Shown: positions 22,259 to 36,737 of the stretch, one piece after another
Position numbering within the stretch: position 1 is the stretch's first letter
How the letters are laid out: each line of letters opens with the position of its first letter
DNA from: Gentiana macrophylla
Taxonomy: Eukaryota; Streptophyta; Magnoliopsida; Gentianales; Gentianaceae
Length of the DNA stretch: 64,000 nucleotides
Reading direction: 5' to 3'
Assembly: GCA_026214975.1 (NCBI GenBank)
Contig: CM047814.1
Coordinates: 19,119,541 to 19,183,540 of the forward strand
Made by a program: the position numbers and the translations under genes
Notes under the pieces: model-generated
Told to the model about the DNA's origin: nothing
Database searches by the model: none
The model's input: only the letters and a program-made list of their open reading frames with translations

Positions 22259-23218
22259 GTGAATAGGTTAACACTACCGTGCAACCTACCTTATTTTACT
22301 AGTACAATTTACCTTATCACATTACCTCACTCTACTCACCTACTATCTTATTTTAACTACCACATTCCATGTATGCCACCCATCTTACTTATCAGCTCAG
22401 TGCATTCTATATCTCTACCCACCTTAATTATTCTAACCTATGACACCACCACAACCTACCTTACCACTCATTTACCCAACTGTACCTTACCACACCTTAC
22501 CATACTACGTACACTACGTACTCTCATTCAAATTATCATACCCAACCGTACCCCACCACATACCCAACTCCATCTTCATACCCTGCCTAGCATTGTCCTA
22601 CCTATCTAATTAACCAACCCCACTCACCCGTCCTCAGTGATGGCTGCAGGAATTTTTGGACACGGGTCGGAAATTGATAGGGACACATCGTATTATAATT
22701 TTATAAATACTAATTTTAAAATCCAAGTATGATTACGGGTCAAAGGTTAATATTTACAAAAATTAGTGGGTTAGTTAATTAGTAGGTATTAGTCTATAAA
22801 AACTTTAAATAGTATAAAAAATACATAGGATTTTTTTTTTTTAATTTAAGGGGGGTCAAGTGACCCAGTTCTTCCTACTTGGAGCCGCCACTGCTCGTCC
22901 CCACCCACCCCACATCACCTACCCTTCTTTTCCTACCACCCATCATACCCATCACTTACTCTATCATACTACCCAACCTACATCCAGTTCCTAGCTACCT
23001 AGCATTGCCCTACCCTACCACGCCTCACCACCTTACCCTATCATACATTACGTTATCTCACATTACCTTACCCTACCACATCTAAGCACCATCCTACGTA
23101 CCCTTCCTTTCTCACAACCCACCTTATTACCATACCTAACCTAATCGATCGCACCACCCTATATCACCTTACCCTACCCTATCACCCACCCTATACCATA
23201 TCACTTTTAAACCATCAC
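22259..23218. repeat. G-poor, C/A/T low-complexity tract
   Basis: The plus strand is nearly free of G over two stretches (22259-22630 and 22895-23218) and made of variants of taccttaccctaccac. It is split by a hAT-like MITE. Open frames here simply reflect composition. Confidence 0.85.
22635..22893. mobile_element. hAT-like MITE
   Basis: Ends cagtgatggctgcagg and, inverted, cagtggcggctccaa, a common plant hAT terminus. Flanks cccgtcct (22627-22634) and ctcgtccc (22894-22901) match at 6 of 8 bases, fitting an aged 8-bp target duplication. 259 bp, non-coding. Confidence 0.75.
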
Positions 23219-23639
23219 TCATGTACTTTATTGATTTTCCATTTTTATTCAATTGGGAGTAAAGTTTCATTAGCTTTCATTACTTTATAATCAAAAAAAA
23301 AAAAAAAAGTTGAAAATTTTAATTTCATTGCAATGCTACGAAAAACGCCAGCCATACAAGTATATATCCTGATTTCTCGTATGTCATCTCTTCCTAATTT
23401 TTCCATATTGAGATATTGATATATTCCTAACTATGCAATGATCCGTTCTCCCAAAAAGAAAAAATATCGTATCTCTTTCTTTTTTCCCTTAAAATTTACT
23501 CCCGTCTGAAGCAAGACAATAAATTTTCTGTGTTCAATGTTTATTAACATGATTTTCCGTTAATAAACTAAGATCTGTGATATTTATTCTTCTCTGTAAG
23601 AAAATCTAAAAATTGACTTATATTGAGGGGCGAAGATAG

Positions 23640-24010
23640 TAATTAATTACAAAGAATATTTGACATGAATATGGTACGACTAGTGTTAATCTCATGACAT
23701 CTTTTAAAGAGAAATATTTGTGTCATAAAAAAATATACATAACATTTGATACAACATACTTTTAGATCATTGATTTTTATGAGACTCATATAAATTAATA
23801 GGTTTCACGTCATAATTAATGACCAAAAGTGTGTTGTGTCAAATGTTGTGGTCATTTTGTTGTGCTGCTATATCACTACTCTTTTTTTTAAATCATTGAC
23901 CATTGTTTAGAATGTATTGACTCATATGAATTCATAATAATCAATGATTTAAAAATATGTTGAGTCATTTGTTGTGCGATATTTTTTTCTTTTCTTTTGA
24001 CATGAGTGCG
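23640..24010. repeat. Two palindromic repeat units (MITE family)
   Basis: 23728-23882 has inverted arms around acaacatacttttagatcat and matches 7783-7925. A second unit, about 23890-23990, has arms tttaaatcattga and tcaatgatttaaa. Non-coding. Confidence 0.6.
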
Positions 24011-24211
24011 AATTTTATTGGGGTACGTAATATGATTTTTAAAATGATATATTCACTCCGGACATTCACTTATTTATCAATTTACTTGTTTTCATCCATG
24101 ACATTGTAGGTCTCCTTGTTCCATTTTACCTGCATGATTAAGATTGTGAAATGATTCCCTTCAAAAAAAAATTATGAAATGATATATAGATAGATATCCG
24201 ATATATATAGA

Positions 24212-24560
24212 TGTTGTTACGTGTGACTTGATCTCTATCTATGTCTAGAATCTGGCAAAACTATCTCGTAGTTAGCTGAATGATGGGCTGCTGACTAGAC
24301 TGTTCAAGTTTGTAGAAGTCAGTTGGGTGAAGTCAGTTGAGATCCTTATGTCAGCAAATTGGTCTGCTGAGTCTGTGAATATTGCTGAGCTGAGCATCTG
24401 AGTATTGGTTACTAAGTTGAGTGGAGTCAACAAGTGCTGGGCCCACATCTGGGTATTTATAGGAATTTCGACAGTGTAACTTTGGCGGTTAGGGTTTAGG
24501 ATTCCTAGGTTATAAAAAACTCAATGTCGAAATCAATGCAACTATGAATCTCTTTCTAGA
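24212..24560. other. Possible solo LTR, unproven
   Basis: A GC-richer island in AT-rich DNA with TATA-like tatttatagg at about 24455. It could run from TGTTGTTACG to a TAACA near 24573, but I found no matching target duplication and no partner copy. Confidence 0.2.
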
Positions 24561-24902
24561 CTACAGTGCATAACAAATATCTCTTTTATGTTTGTTGGGT
24601 AGTCTGGCACAACGTCGAAAACCACGTAAAAACTTGTGTTCATTTTGTCTATGTTATCTTGTTGATTGTTTACTTGTTAGATTGCTTCTGTTTGTTATCT
24701 TTACTTGCTATATGTTATAAGAGATGTATTGTTAATTACATTTACCTCGGTTTCATAAGAAGTGTTTCGTTTTTTTATAAAAACAAATATTGTAACACAA
24801 AAAATGTCTCTTTCGAGAATCAATAAATCATTTGATGCATTTTTTTTCAAATATGCTCCATCATAACATTTATTATTTTTATACACAAACATTTATTATG
24901 AG

Positions 24903-24905
<3 letters not shown>

Positions 24906-24979
<74 letters not shown>
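24906..24979. repeat. (AT)n microsatellite
   Basis: About 37 uninterrupted AT units. Confidence 0.98.
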
Positions 24980-24981
<2 letters not shown>

Positions 24982-25395
24982 TATTCAAAAACATAAATTA
25001 ATTAATTAAATTTGTTAATATATATGAAAAGCATAATGGAAACAATTAAATAACTTTTATTAATATATATGAAAAACATAAATTGAACACATTTTTTTTT
25101 GTAGTGGTCTAATAAATTTATGGATCGCATAATACGATGCTCAAGAGTCAAGAGATGCCGAAATTTCCTATAATAAAAATAAAAAATCGCCGAAATAACA
25201 ACTGTTTTTTTTTTTTTTAATTTATTTTGAAGGAACAACTGTTCTTTTCATTAGACAGATCTGTCTGGAAGTGCATTTCTGTACCTATATATACATGCCA
25301 CCATTTTATGAATGTCTGTGCAATAAACATCCGCTGTATGCATCAAATTCACTCTGACCCCTAAAAAAAAAATACAAATTCGGCATTTTTTTCCC

Positions 25396-28300
25396 ATGAA
25401 ATCCAGAACTCTTTCATGGATTTCAAAATCTTTCTCGGTTTTCGTGGTTACGCTCTTTTCATTTCTCGTTTCCAATTGCTCGGGTTTGCATGTATCGAAG
25501 GCGGTTCTGAATTCAACAGATGAATTCCATAATTACACAGCCATATCTGAATTTAGGGTTCTTAATCGAAAGCATTTAGGAAATTGCCCTGATCCGAACC
25601 CATATTTGCAAATAAATTTCACTACGAAATCAGGAAAGCTTTTGGATGAAGAATATATTACTGTAACCGTTAGTGGAGTAATTGTTCCTGATAAGAACGA
25701 TTGGGTTGCTTTGATCTCCCCTGCTCATTCAGAGTAAGAAAACTTCTTTAATTGTTTTTTTTTTCCTCTGTTTTTTTTTTCCTGTAAACTTTGATTTTAT
25801 TGATAAATTATATATCAATAATTTTTTTTTTTAAATATTTTTGGCAGTGTATCAAGCTGTCCATTTAATGAAATTCAATATGCGCAGACGGGTGATTTAA
25901 GCAAACTTCCTCTTCTCTGTCATTATCCCGTTAAGGTAAGTTTGCATGCACAGATGAATGCATTAAACTTAATTTCTTTTTATCCTTTTATGAGTCGATC
26001 TGTTAACAAGATGAGCCGAACTGAGTATTTGTTCAAACTTTAGTTCGTTTAGGTCATGAGTTTCTTTGTGGCCATTTGTTTAATAAACAAGCAAAAACAA
26101 TTGTCATAGGTTGGTTCGTTAAGGTCACGAGCTTGTTAATGAACGTTGGTTTAATAAACAAACAAAAATTTACGTTCAATCTCATTGATAAAGAAATTTA
26201 TTCGAGCAAGTATTCAAGTTTGGCTCGAGTTTAACTCAAAGTATAAAAAAGAATCAAGTCCAAACTACAAAAATTACAAAGTACAAAGAAATATTCAAAA
26301 CATCATAATACAAAAACTCAATAAATATCTTATAAATTAACCTAGATGGAGTATCTATAAAATGAATAGATTGTTTATCATCTCATTTGTAAGGATTATT
26401 GTACATTGGTTTATCTATATAAATATGTTGGTGAGTAAACTCGTCTCCGTTCATTCAGGAAACGAACTTATAATTTAATTCGTTAAACTAAACATACCAA
26501 CAATGATAAACACTAACGAATCAAACACGAGTTTCTTTTATAGATATTGATATTGATATAAAGTAGACACTATTAAACCCGGAAAATGGAATTGAAATAT
26601 TGTTTAGGTGGCAGACTATATGCCATTACATTTTTGTGGCTGTAATAACTTTATATCATGTGGATATATAAGTTTTGTTGATTATAATAAAGTTGATGGA
26701 CCAAGTGTGAAACAGAGGTAACCCAAAAGAGATGGAAATAGTTACATCATGAATTTCCCTTTCCAAGTGTTCGTTTTAATGATGTTTACGCTTCCATCCA
26801 AACAATGCAAATTAGAACCGACGTAATTATACAATGCAGTGGTCTAAGGCAAAAATGGCACTCGACTTCTGCCTCTCTGCGGTTATCCGATCAACCTATC
26901 CTCGTATTTATGTGGGATCGCATGGCGCCATCACAGGTTTTGCTTAATTGCAGTTGAGTTGGCAAATAAGACACTCTAGCTCAGAGTTACATGATTAACC
27001 TCTCTCGCACGCGTTCACGTGGGATCGCAGAAGAAGCGCCTCACTATTAGTGTTTAGTTTTAGAAGCGACGTAATATATTTTTACACCAATAGATTTTTA
27101 TTATATAATAACTGATAATGTAAAAATGTTCTAATTCACTTTATATATATATATATATATATATATCAAAACAAAATAAAGTGTGTGATTGTTATATTTT
27201 CTGATGCGTGTCGTCGTTTTTTTTCTTCTTCTAGTAAATTCATATAATAATGTCTCCGCCCTTGGATTTCGACACTCCGAGGAATCCAATTTTCTCCCTT
27301 ATACGATTGGAATGTATTTTTCGAAAGGACAAAATAAAAATAAAATATAGTAGGTTGATATGTTAAATACTACATCCGTCTTAAAATGTAAGTCCTTTTA
27401 GGTCTTTTCACACATATTAAGAAAGTTGGTTAAATTTGTTATTTGTCATTAATTTTGATTAAAAAGACTAAAATGACATTTCATTGGGTATTAATGCAAA
27501 ATAGTAAAAAATGGTTGAGTATATAATAAATGAGGGGTAGAAGAAGAAAGATATAATAAATACTTTATTTGTTTTGTAAATGAACTTATATTTTGAGATA
27601 AAACTAAAAATCTAAAAAGACTTATATTTTGAGCGGAGGTATTATTAATCACGATATATAATTAAATAGCCGCTAAAATTAAATCCTAGTTGGCATTTAT
27701 TGTACTCGTGTTCAACAAGGTCTGCTACCTAATTGCATTAATCGTTGCCACATTTGCACTAACAAGAATGATTAAGGTACCGACATTTTATACAAAAAAT
27801 GGTACACACATCATATCCCTTCCGGGAGATTATTGTGTGGTATCTCTATACGGTGCGGAGACACCGTGATCGTGTGGCACACCACACATCACACACCTTC
27901 ATTCTGTATTAAAATTGTGTGGTTCTGATCGTTTCACTCGTCACTTCACCACAAATTCTTTCACCACATAATAACTTTCCATCCCTTCTATGCAATGTGT
28001 AGTTTAAAATATATTTTTTTTTAAAAAAAGAAAAAATTTCAGCCACATGATGGGGGATTCGAGGGATGTCGGGGGATGAAAAGGTGTGCCCCCATCACTA
28101 TCCTTACATTAATAAATTTCAAAGAGGAATGTCTACGGTAATATTTGATTTTTTGATATATTAAATAAAATGATTCGATTGTATTGAGAGGTAATATAGA
28201 TAAAAGAGTTAGGGTAGAGTAAAAAAAAATAATAATAATAAATCAATCCAAACTAAAAAAACAAATCGGCCCAAACCGAAATATCTCAAACCGATTGCTA

Positions 28301-31300
28301 TCCGAATTACTCAATTGGTTCTAGTTATTTTTATTCTGCCCCAACCCAACACAACACGAATCCAAACCGGTTGCTTATTAATACATAAAATGAAATTATT
28401 TTGGTTAAGTATGTGTCTTATTTTTTCTCTTGTTGTTTTTGATAATTTTGTTAAATCAGTGTTTATGTGATTATGTAATTGAGATTAAAGGATATATGAA
28501 CAGATTAGTGTAACAATATTTATTTTACGAGTATTGATTAAGTCATAATGATGACTGCCTAATGACGTTTTTCTCACTCATATTTACACCCTCAAATTTA
28601 GTCCATGTTTTGTGTCTGGTTTATAGTACTACTATTATTTAAGTAACCGCCCTCTGCAGTTTGTGTATATCAAAAATCAATGGATTGAAAATGAGATTTG
28701 CGAAGATGTTAAAAATAATCATAAGTGGGGATGGGTGTTTTCGTCGCTAATGTATTTAGTAGTTCTTTGATGTGTAATATGTATGTATTGTTTTGATTAC
28801 GTTTCGCTAACTATTTTATTATTATTAAGAGTTGTTGTGTCGAGAAAATAAGTATATACAGAATGCTTTCTAATTTTTTTTTTTTTTTTTTTTTTTTTTT
28901 TCATTCATAAAGAAATTAGGCTTGAAAAAACAACCCAAAACGAAAATCATTTCAAACTAAACACTGGGTATCGAATATGTGAACCAAGCCGACTAGTAAT
29001 TGGCTCAAACCAAAACGAACTCATCCAATTCAAGTTCAACCCAAACTCATCACTAAGAGTAATAAATGATCATTGATAATATAGAATAATCATGATTTAT
29101 ATTTTACGACGGAATAAAGTGAAAATAATAATAATAATTTGGAAATGAAAGACAATAAATAATGCTTTATTCCGTCGATGAAAATAATAATAATAATAAT
29201 TTGGAAATGGAAGACAATAAATAATGCTTGTTGTACGTGTTGCAGCAATAACCATTTGTGTGCTTATAGCATGAAATTGGAAACCTACTTACGTTCACAT
29301 ATGTCTGCCGGTAATTTATGGCTTTTTTCTTAATTGCGCATTATCCGCCGGTGTTTTTGTTAGTACATCCTCCGTTTCAAATTATCTGAGACAGTTGTCT
29401 AAAACATGCTTATTAATAACGTGATTTAATGCTATGATTTTTCGGATGCAATGATTAAAAAAACATCTATGATACAATTAATGTAGTAGTCTTTTTAACT
29501 TCCTCCCTAATATTAAATAAGGGTAAAGTAGGAAAATTAACAATAAAAATGATGTTTTGGAAAATGTTCTGTCTCAGTTATTTTGGAACAAAACTTTTTG
29601 ACAACTGACTCAGTTATTATGGGATGGAGGGAGTACTAATTTCACAAGCTCCGATCATTAATTTCTACCAATACTGTTTTGCTTTTCTATAAGAAGCGTG
29701 TGGACTTTTTCCTTACTTTAAATTAAATTGTTGAAACTGGCAATACAAAGGAAAAGGAAAGATGTAAAAATGAATTGCTTCTAATAATCATAAGATTCAT
29801 CATTTTGTTTAATATTATGGCACCGTAGGAATATTATACAGCTGAACATTATAGAAAAACACAATGTAAAGCATATATATGTCTTTTATTCACTGTTTTC
29901 CTTAAAACAAAACTGATACAAGAGTCCTTCTACTTAATTATACAGGCCGGCTGTGGCTTTTTTCAGAGAATTAAAGCAGATAATGCAATCTATATTTGAA
30001 TATTGAAATAACAACCATATCAATCTATCCTATCATCACATAAGAGACTAAATAGCCATTAAACTCTTTAAACCACCGAAAGATAATCAGCCTAATCATG
30101 ATTTTAAATGCTTCCTTTATCTCTCCAAAACAACCTTATAACTCCTCAATCATGATTTTAAATATTTTGAATATTTTTGCTGCTGATTTTGCTGCTGCAT
30201 GGATTTGCATGGATACGTTAATACTCCCCCTCAAACGAGGCTAGGACTTGGGAGTAGGCTGAGTTTGTCTCGTAGTTTGTGGAAGACATATTTAGATAGA
30301 GGTTTTGTGAATATATCGGCAAGTTGATCTTGGGAGGAGACATGTTTGGTGATTAAAAGTTTTCTGGCTACTTGTTCTCTTACATAATGGTAGTCAAGTT
30401 CAATATGTTTGCTTCTTGCATGAAAGACTGGGTTTATGGTCATATAGAGGGAGCTGAGGTTGTCACATAGAAGAGTAGGAGTTGTAGGTAAAGAAACATG
30501 AAGTTCTTGGAGTAGATGAGTGATCCAAGTAATTTCTGCTGCTGTATGGGCCATAGCCCGGTATTCAGCTTCTGTGCTTGATCTTGAGACAGTTGGTTGC
30601 TTCTTGGCACACCAAGATATGATATTGGGGCCTAGGAAGGTGCAATAGCCTGTAATTGAACGTCTTGTGGTTGGGCAGGCAGCCCAATCTGCATCTGAAA
30701 AAGCATACAAGTTGAGTGTTGATGAGGTCTTGAGTGAGATTCCAAGGTTGATGGTGCCTTTGACATATTTGATTAACCTGTGAACTTGTTGCATATGAAA
30801 CTGAGTGGGTGCTTGCATGAACTGAGACAAGGAGTTAACTGCAAAACTGATATCTGGTCTGGTGAATGTGAGGTACTGCAGGCCACCAATCAGACTCCTG
30901 TAAAGTGTAGGATCTGCTGGGGGAGAGTGAAGAAGAGGAAGTGGTTTGGTGGCCATAGGTGTGTTGGCTGGTTTACAATCTTGCATTGCAGCCCTGTGGA
31001 CAAGTGTTGTGGCATAATGAGACTGGTGAAGGAGCATGCCTTGAGGAGTATGTTGTATCTGGACACCAAGAAAGTGATGGATGTTGCCTAGGTCCTTCAT
31101 TGCAAATTCTGAATGCAATTCATGTATAAAGGAGTGCAGCAGTTCTTCACTGGAACCTGTGACAAGCATATCATCCACATAGAGTAGGAGTACTAGTGTA
31201 TCTTGGTTAGTGTGATATATGAACAATGATGGATCTGATAAACTGCAAAGAAAACCATATGTAAGAAGGAAGGCACTAAATCTGTCAAACCAAGCTCTGG

Positions 31301-34300
31301 GAGCTTGTTTCAACCCATATAATGCCTTTTTTAATTTGCGGAGACATGAGTGGGAGGCGAGAGATCATACATACACAGGGGTTGTTCCATGAAAAGAGTT
31401 TCAGTAATATGCCCATGCAAGAAGGCATTCTTGACATCTAATTGCCTGACAGACCAGTTATAGGATAGAGCCAGAGATAAAATGATCCTAATAGTGCTAG
31501 GTTTAACAACAGGTGAGTAGGTTTCAATATAATCTAATCCATCTATTTGAGCAAAGCCTTTAGCCACTAATCTAGCCTTGAGCCTGTCTAGGGATCCATC
31601 AGCCTTTAATTTGGCCTTAAACACCCATTTTGAACCTATGACATGCATATATGGGGTCCTAGGAACTAACTGCCATGTATGATTATCCATTAAGGCCTGC
31701 ATTTCTTCTTTCATAGTTGTGTGCCATCCTTCATGTTTGAGAGCACTCTTGATGCTTTTGGTTACTGTGGTATATGCTATAGGAACTAGTGAGAGCATAT
31801 TTGGGATTAGGTTTGAAGATGCCATGTTGAGCTCTGAGTGGCCATGGGAGAGGATGGAGGAGATGGAGAAGAGGGAGCCAAGTGATTGTGAAGGTGGTGA
31901 TGAAGGCGGGTCGAGAGACTTGGGATGATATAGGAGGTGTTTGAGAATGATGGTCAGAGGGTGATTGATCATGAGTGTATGAAGTTTGGGAGTCCTGAGA
32001 GTAGTCAGGAGGATCAGTGAGATTGGATATAGAGATGCTAGGGTTTGGTTGTGGAGGTGTGGAAGTAGTGATAATGATATCAGGGGGAAAAATAGAAGAG
32101 GATTGTTGATGAATAGGTGTATCTGTGGCAGGTTCTTGAGTGTGATGATCAGGAGGGAGCCAAGGATCAAAGAGACTGAGGACATAAGGTCTGTTGATGG
32201 TGGACATGGTTTTGTAGGGCATGATGGTCTCATCAAAAATAACATGTCTGGACATGTAAAACTTTTTAGAGGAAGGGTGGAAGCACTTAAAGCCCTTATG
32301 TTTGTTACTATAGCCAACAAAGACACATGGTAAGGTTTTGGGATCAAACTTATTTTTCCTGTAGAGTCCCAAGTATAGGGTAACATTTAGATCCAAAGAT
32401 TACAAATTTGTTGTAGTCGGGATGTGTGTTATGTAGCGAGGAAGTAAGGAGACTCGGTTTTGTTAGAGAGTGAGGAATTCATTGAGTATATACACAAGCG
32501 AGTGGAGAAGGCTTCCACCCATAAGTGCTGAGGGTGTTCTACTATGAAATAACATGGTAAGACCAAGTTCTCTAATGGTCCTATGTCTACGTTCAACAAC
32601 ACCATTTTGTTGAGGTGTGTGAGGACAAGTGATGAGGTGTTTAATGCCCTGACTTAGTAGATACTGTGTGAGGGGCTTGTTATCAAATTCTCCCCCTCCA
32701 TCTGTGTGCAGCTGCTTAATTTTCTTATTGAACTGAGTTTGAACATACTCAGAGAAATATACAAACACATTGTAAAAGTCTGATTTATGTTTAATAGGAA
32801 CAAACCACACATATTTAAAGTAATCATCAACCAGACTCACATAATAAGAAAACTTGCTAATGGAAGCAACAGGGGCAGGCCCCCAAAGATCACAATGAAT
32901 TAAATCAAAACTGTTTGCAGAAATATGTTCAGAATGTGTAAATGGGAGCCTTGAAAGCTTGCCTAATTGACAGCTTTCACAGAGATGCTCAAGTTTATTA
33001 GAACCTAGAATATCAATAAAACCTTTATTATGCAAAGCATTAACAGTAGAAAGTTGAACATGACCCAATCTTTGGTGCCAGACTTCAGATGAAGACTTTA
33101 TGGTGTGTGCTGCCAAGGCATGGTGATTATTAGAAACAGCATAGAGGCCTCCTCTACATTCTCCCATCAGGAGTGTCTTGTTGGTGCTGTTTTCCTTAAG
33201 AACAAAACCAGCATTAGTAAACAGGCACTGTGCATTATATTGTCTAGTGAGTTGTCTGACATAGATTAGATTCTTGGTTATATCAGGGACAAGTAATACA
33301 TTCTGAATTTTTAAGATGTTATTGTTATAAGTTATATGGATGTTACCTGTGCCTGTAATGGGAAGAGCTGTACCATTGCCTACAATGATATGAGAATGAG
33401 GAGGAAAAGTATGTAAATTGTGCAGTAGTTTAGGGTTACCTGTTATATGATTGCTGGCACCTGTGTCCATGATCCATTCAGTGTCTGCAATGGTGTTGTC
33501 CAATGTAAAGCGCATGAAAGGCTTGAGGAGAATATCTTCTTTTGCCTTGTTGCTCCACCAACAGATTTTTGAGATGTGGCCTTGTACTCCACAGAAATCA
33601 CAAGTCTCATTCTTGTACTGATCCCTTTCTGCCCTGGACATTCTCCTAAACACCTTTTTTTGCTGATCTGTTGCTGCTGCTGTGCCTGTGTCTCTGGATT
33701 GCTGTGCCTGAAAGCCCCTGCCTTGTGAATTGAACTTAGTTTGTGTATCACCCCTTTGTTGTGGTTTTTGGCCATAAAAAGCTAAGTGGGATGTGTCTGA
33801 ATCTTTTGCAGCAAACCATGATCTCCTTTGGTCCAAATTCTGCAAATGGCCTACCAATTCCTCATAGGAGGGCTTGTGCATGAGCATAGTGGTTGTGAAC
33901 ATTTCATATTGTGGTCCAAGGCTGGTTAGGAGGAAATATACTTTTTCAGGATCGAGAATTGGCTTCCTATGGCGATGGCTCACACACAAATTTTTTGAAA
34001 TCTTGGACATGTTCATTGATGGTTTTTGTATCATCTTTCCTCATATAAGTGATCTGTTGCTTGAGATTGAACTCCCTTTCCTGGGATTCTTGTGCATATG
34101 CACGTTTAAGTGCATCCCAGACTGCTTTTGCAGAGTCCAAACCAATTACAAGACTTAGGGACTCCTCTGTCAGTGATCCAATCAGCCATGCCCTCAATAA
34201 CCTATCTGCCTTCTTCCATTTGGTGTACTCTGGATTTGGTGCTGGAATATCAGTGGTGGAGGTGGTGTTTTGAGTCTGTTCTGGAGCAGGTGTCTCACCA

Positions 34301-36691
34301 GTGAGGTGTCCTAGGACATCCTGACTGTCTGCAAAGGCCAGGGCTTGTTCACGCCACAAAGGATAATTTCTGGATGAAAGTTTCAATGAAATGATGCTGC
34401 TGACATTGATAGATGTGGTATTAGTAGGATTAGCAGCCATAACTATGTATTTGTTTGGTGATTAGACACCAATTGTCTCTGATACCATGTAGAAAAACAC
34501 AATGTAAAGCATATATATGTCTTTTATTCACTGTTTTTCCTTAAAACAAAACTGATACAAGAGTCCTTCTACTTATACAGGCCGGCTGTGGCTTTTTTCA
34601 GAGAATTAAAGCAGATAATGCAATCTATATTTGAATATTGAAATAACAACCATATCAATCTATCTTATCATCACATAAGAGACTAAATAGCCATTAAACT
34701 CTTTAAACCACCGAAAGATACTCAGCCTAATCATGATTTTAAATGCTTCCTTATCTCTCCAAAACAACCTTATAACTCCTCGATCATGATTTTAAATATT
34801 TTGAATATTTTTGCTGCTGATTTTGCTGCTGCATGGATTTGCATGGATACGTTAATAAACATAAAGTGTCTCATTATCTTTTTATATTTAAACTTCATTT
34901 ATATAATAATTATGAAGTAGTAGCTAGTAGTAGTTGTAGTAGTATATATAATTTATGGAGTATTTTAAGTTTGAATGAATTCATGATTATGGATAAATAA
35001 TTAATTGCAGGCACAATACGTGAATAACGACCCGGATTACTTGACATGCAAGAAAACGGAATGCAAGAAATACCATGAAGATGGAACAACATGTTTAATA
35101 AGGACATGCAGTGGGATGTTGACATTCCATATAATAAACATAAGAACAGATATCGAATTCGTCTTCTTTGCTAATGGCTTTGAAAGTCCTTGCATTTTAA
35201 GAAGATCCATTACTGAAGGTTTTGCTAATCCCAGTAAGCCTCTCTATGGCCATCTTTCTAGTGTGGATTCCACTGCTACTTCTGTAAGTAAACATATGTT
35301 AAATTATGTGGTCCATTGTCTCATTAATCGTCACGTTATATATGTTATAATATACGACACTTTTATTAATGATCTCGAATCAAAATTGGTGTGTCACGAC
35401 GTACAGATGAGGCTAACATGGGTAAGTGGAGATAATCAAAACCCTCAGTATGTTCGATATGGAGATGGAAAATCCGCCACGGCTACGTTTTCTACCTTTA
35501 CTCAAGATAACATGTGCAGTAAGTTCTATCATTAACTTTATTTTCTGTCGAACGTACTCGATGTTATTTACATACACGGAGACAATACCTTTTTGTACAT
35601 GTGTATGTATTTATTTTTTTTTGTTTAAATTTATTATTATTATTAATTAGTATTAGGGGAAAATGTATTATAATTTGTTTGATAATCAATTATTAATCCT
35701 AAAAATGGAAGGTGGTGTACCAACTAGCCCTGCCAAAGATTTTGGGTGGCATGATCCTGGCTACATTCATTCTGCAACCATGATTGGCCTTCAACCTTCA
35801 ACTACGTATTCGTACAAGTATGGAAGGTATAACTAATTACATCATCGATCTCTACGAAACCTATAAATTCCTCATTTTCTGTTACTTGGTTTTTATAGTT
35901 TATCTTCTTAATTCATTTACCCTGAAAAATGAAATTGATAATGTAGTGATTCAACCGGTTGGAGTGACGAAATCACATTTAAAACCCCGCCAGCCCGAGG
36001 ATCAGATAAGCTCAGTTTCGTTGCCTTTGGTGATATGGGAAAGCCCCTCGCGATCTGTCTGTTGAACACTACATTCAGGTAAAAATACTACTACTGTAAA
36101 TATGGTTTAAAAACTGTATTTTAGAGATTTCAATATTCAGATTAATTTTAACTGAACGTACTCTGTTGATACATATAGCCCGGATCGATTTCTGTAATAG
36201 AGGCTATAGCTAAGGAAGTATCCTCCGGCACCGTGGACTCCGTATACCATATTGGAGATATAAGCTATGCCACTGGCTTTTTAGTTGAATGGGACTTTTT
36301 TCTTCACCTTATCAGCCCTGTGGCCTCCAAAGTTTCCTACATGACCGCAATCGGGAACCATGAAAGGTATATATATGTATATAATATATATATATTCGTA
36401 TATAGCGAGTATTGAAGTGGATATATATTGATGGATTAATCAATGGTATTAGGGACTATGTGCAATCGGGATCGGTGTATATAACCCCAGACTCGGGTGG
36501 CGAATGTGGGATACCTTATGAGACTTATTTTCCTATGCCAACTTTAGCAGCAGATAAACCGTGGTACTCTATCGAACAAGGCCCTGTTCATTTCACTGTT
36601 ATTTCAACTGAACATCATTGGTCACCAAATTCAGAACAAGTATAACCTTCTCTCCTCTATTTCTCTATCTCACACACACATATACACACAC

Positions 36692-36737
<46 letters not shown>

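Larger units (their letters stand above)
29850..34857 (-). mobile_element. Ty1/copia retrotransposon 1, in phosphatase intron 2
   Basis: 5,008 bp on the strand opposite to the host gene. Target duplication AACAT at 29845-29849 and 34858-34862. LTRs of 374 bp (29850-30223) and 370 bp (34488-34857) are almost identical, so insertion is recent. The primer site TGGTATCAGAGA reads on the minus strand at 34487-34476; the polypurine tract gtttgagggggag precedes the 3' LTR. LTRs start TATTAACG rather than the canonical TG. Confidence 0.95.
25936..35010 (+). other. Intron 2 of the phosphatase, swollen by transposons
   Basis: Donor AAG|GTAAG and acceptor TTGCAG|GC join codons P-V-K and A-Q-Y in phase 0. 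The other introns of the gene are all about 230 bases or shorter. Contents: a degenerate repeat rich in taataaacaa (25980-26540), a Stowaway MITE (27370-27639), a tandem duplication (29119-29229), a second Stowaway MITE (29366-29633), and a 5-kb copia element (29850-34857). No host exon was found inside. Confidence 0.85.

Noticed and set aside
22259..23085. Thr/Pro/Leu-rich proteins
   Set aside because: Open only because the strand almost lacks G; no start context, domain or conservation.
24212..24560. Confident solo LTR
   Set aside because: No target duplication and no second copy; kept only as a low-confidence note.
30780..32333. Plus-strand ORFs inside copia 1
   Set aside because: They are antisense shadows of the minus-strand pol reading frame.
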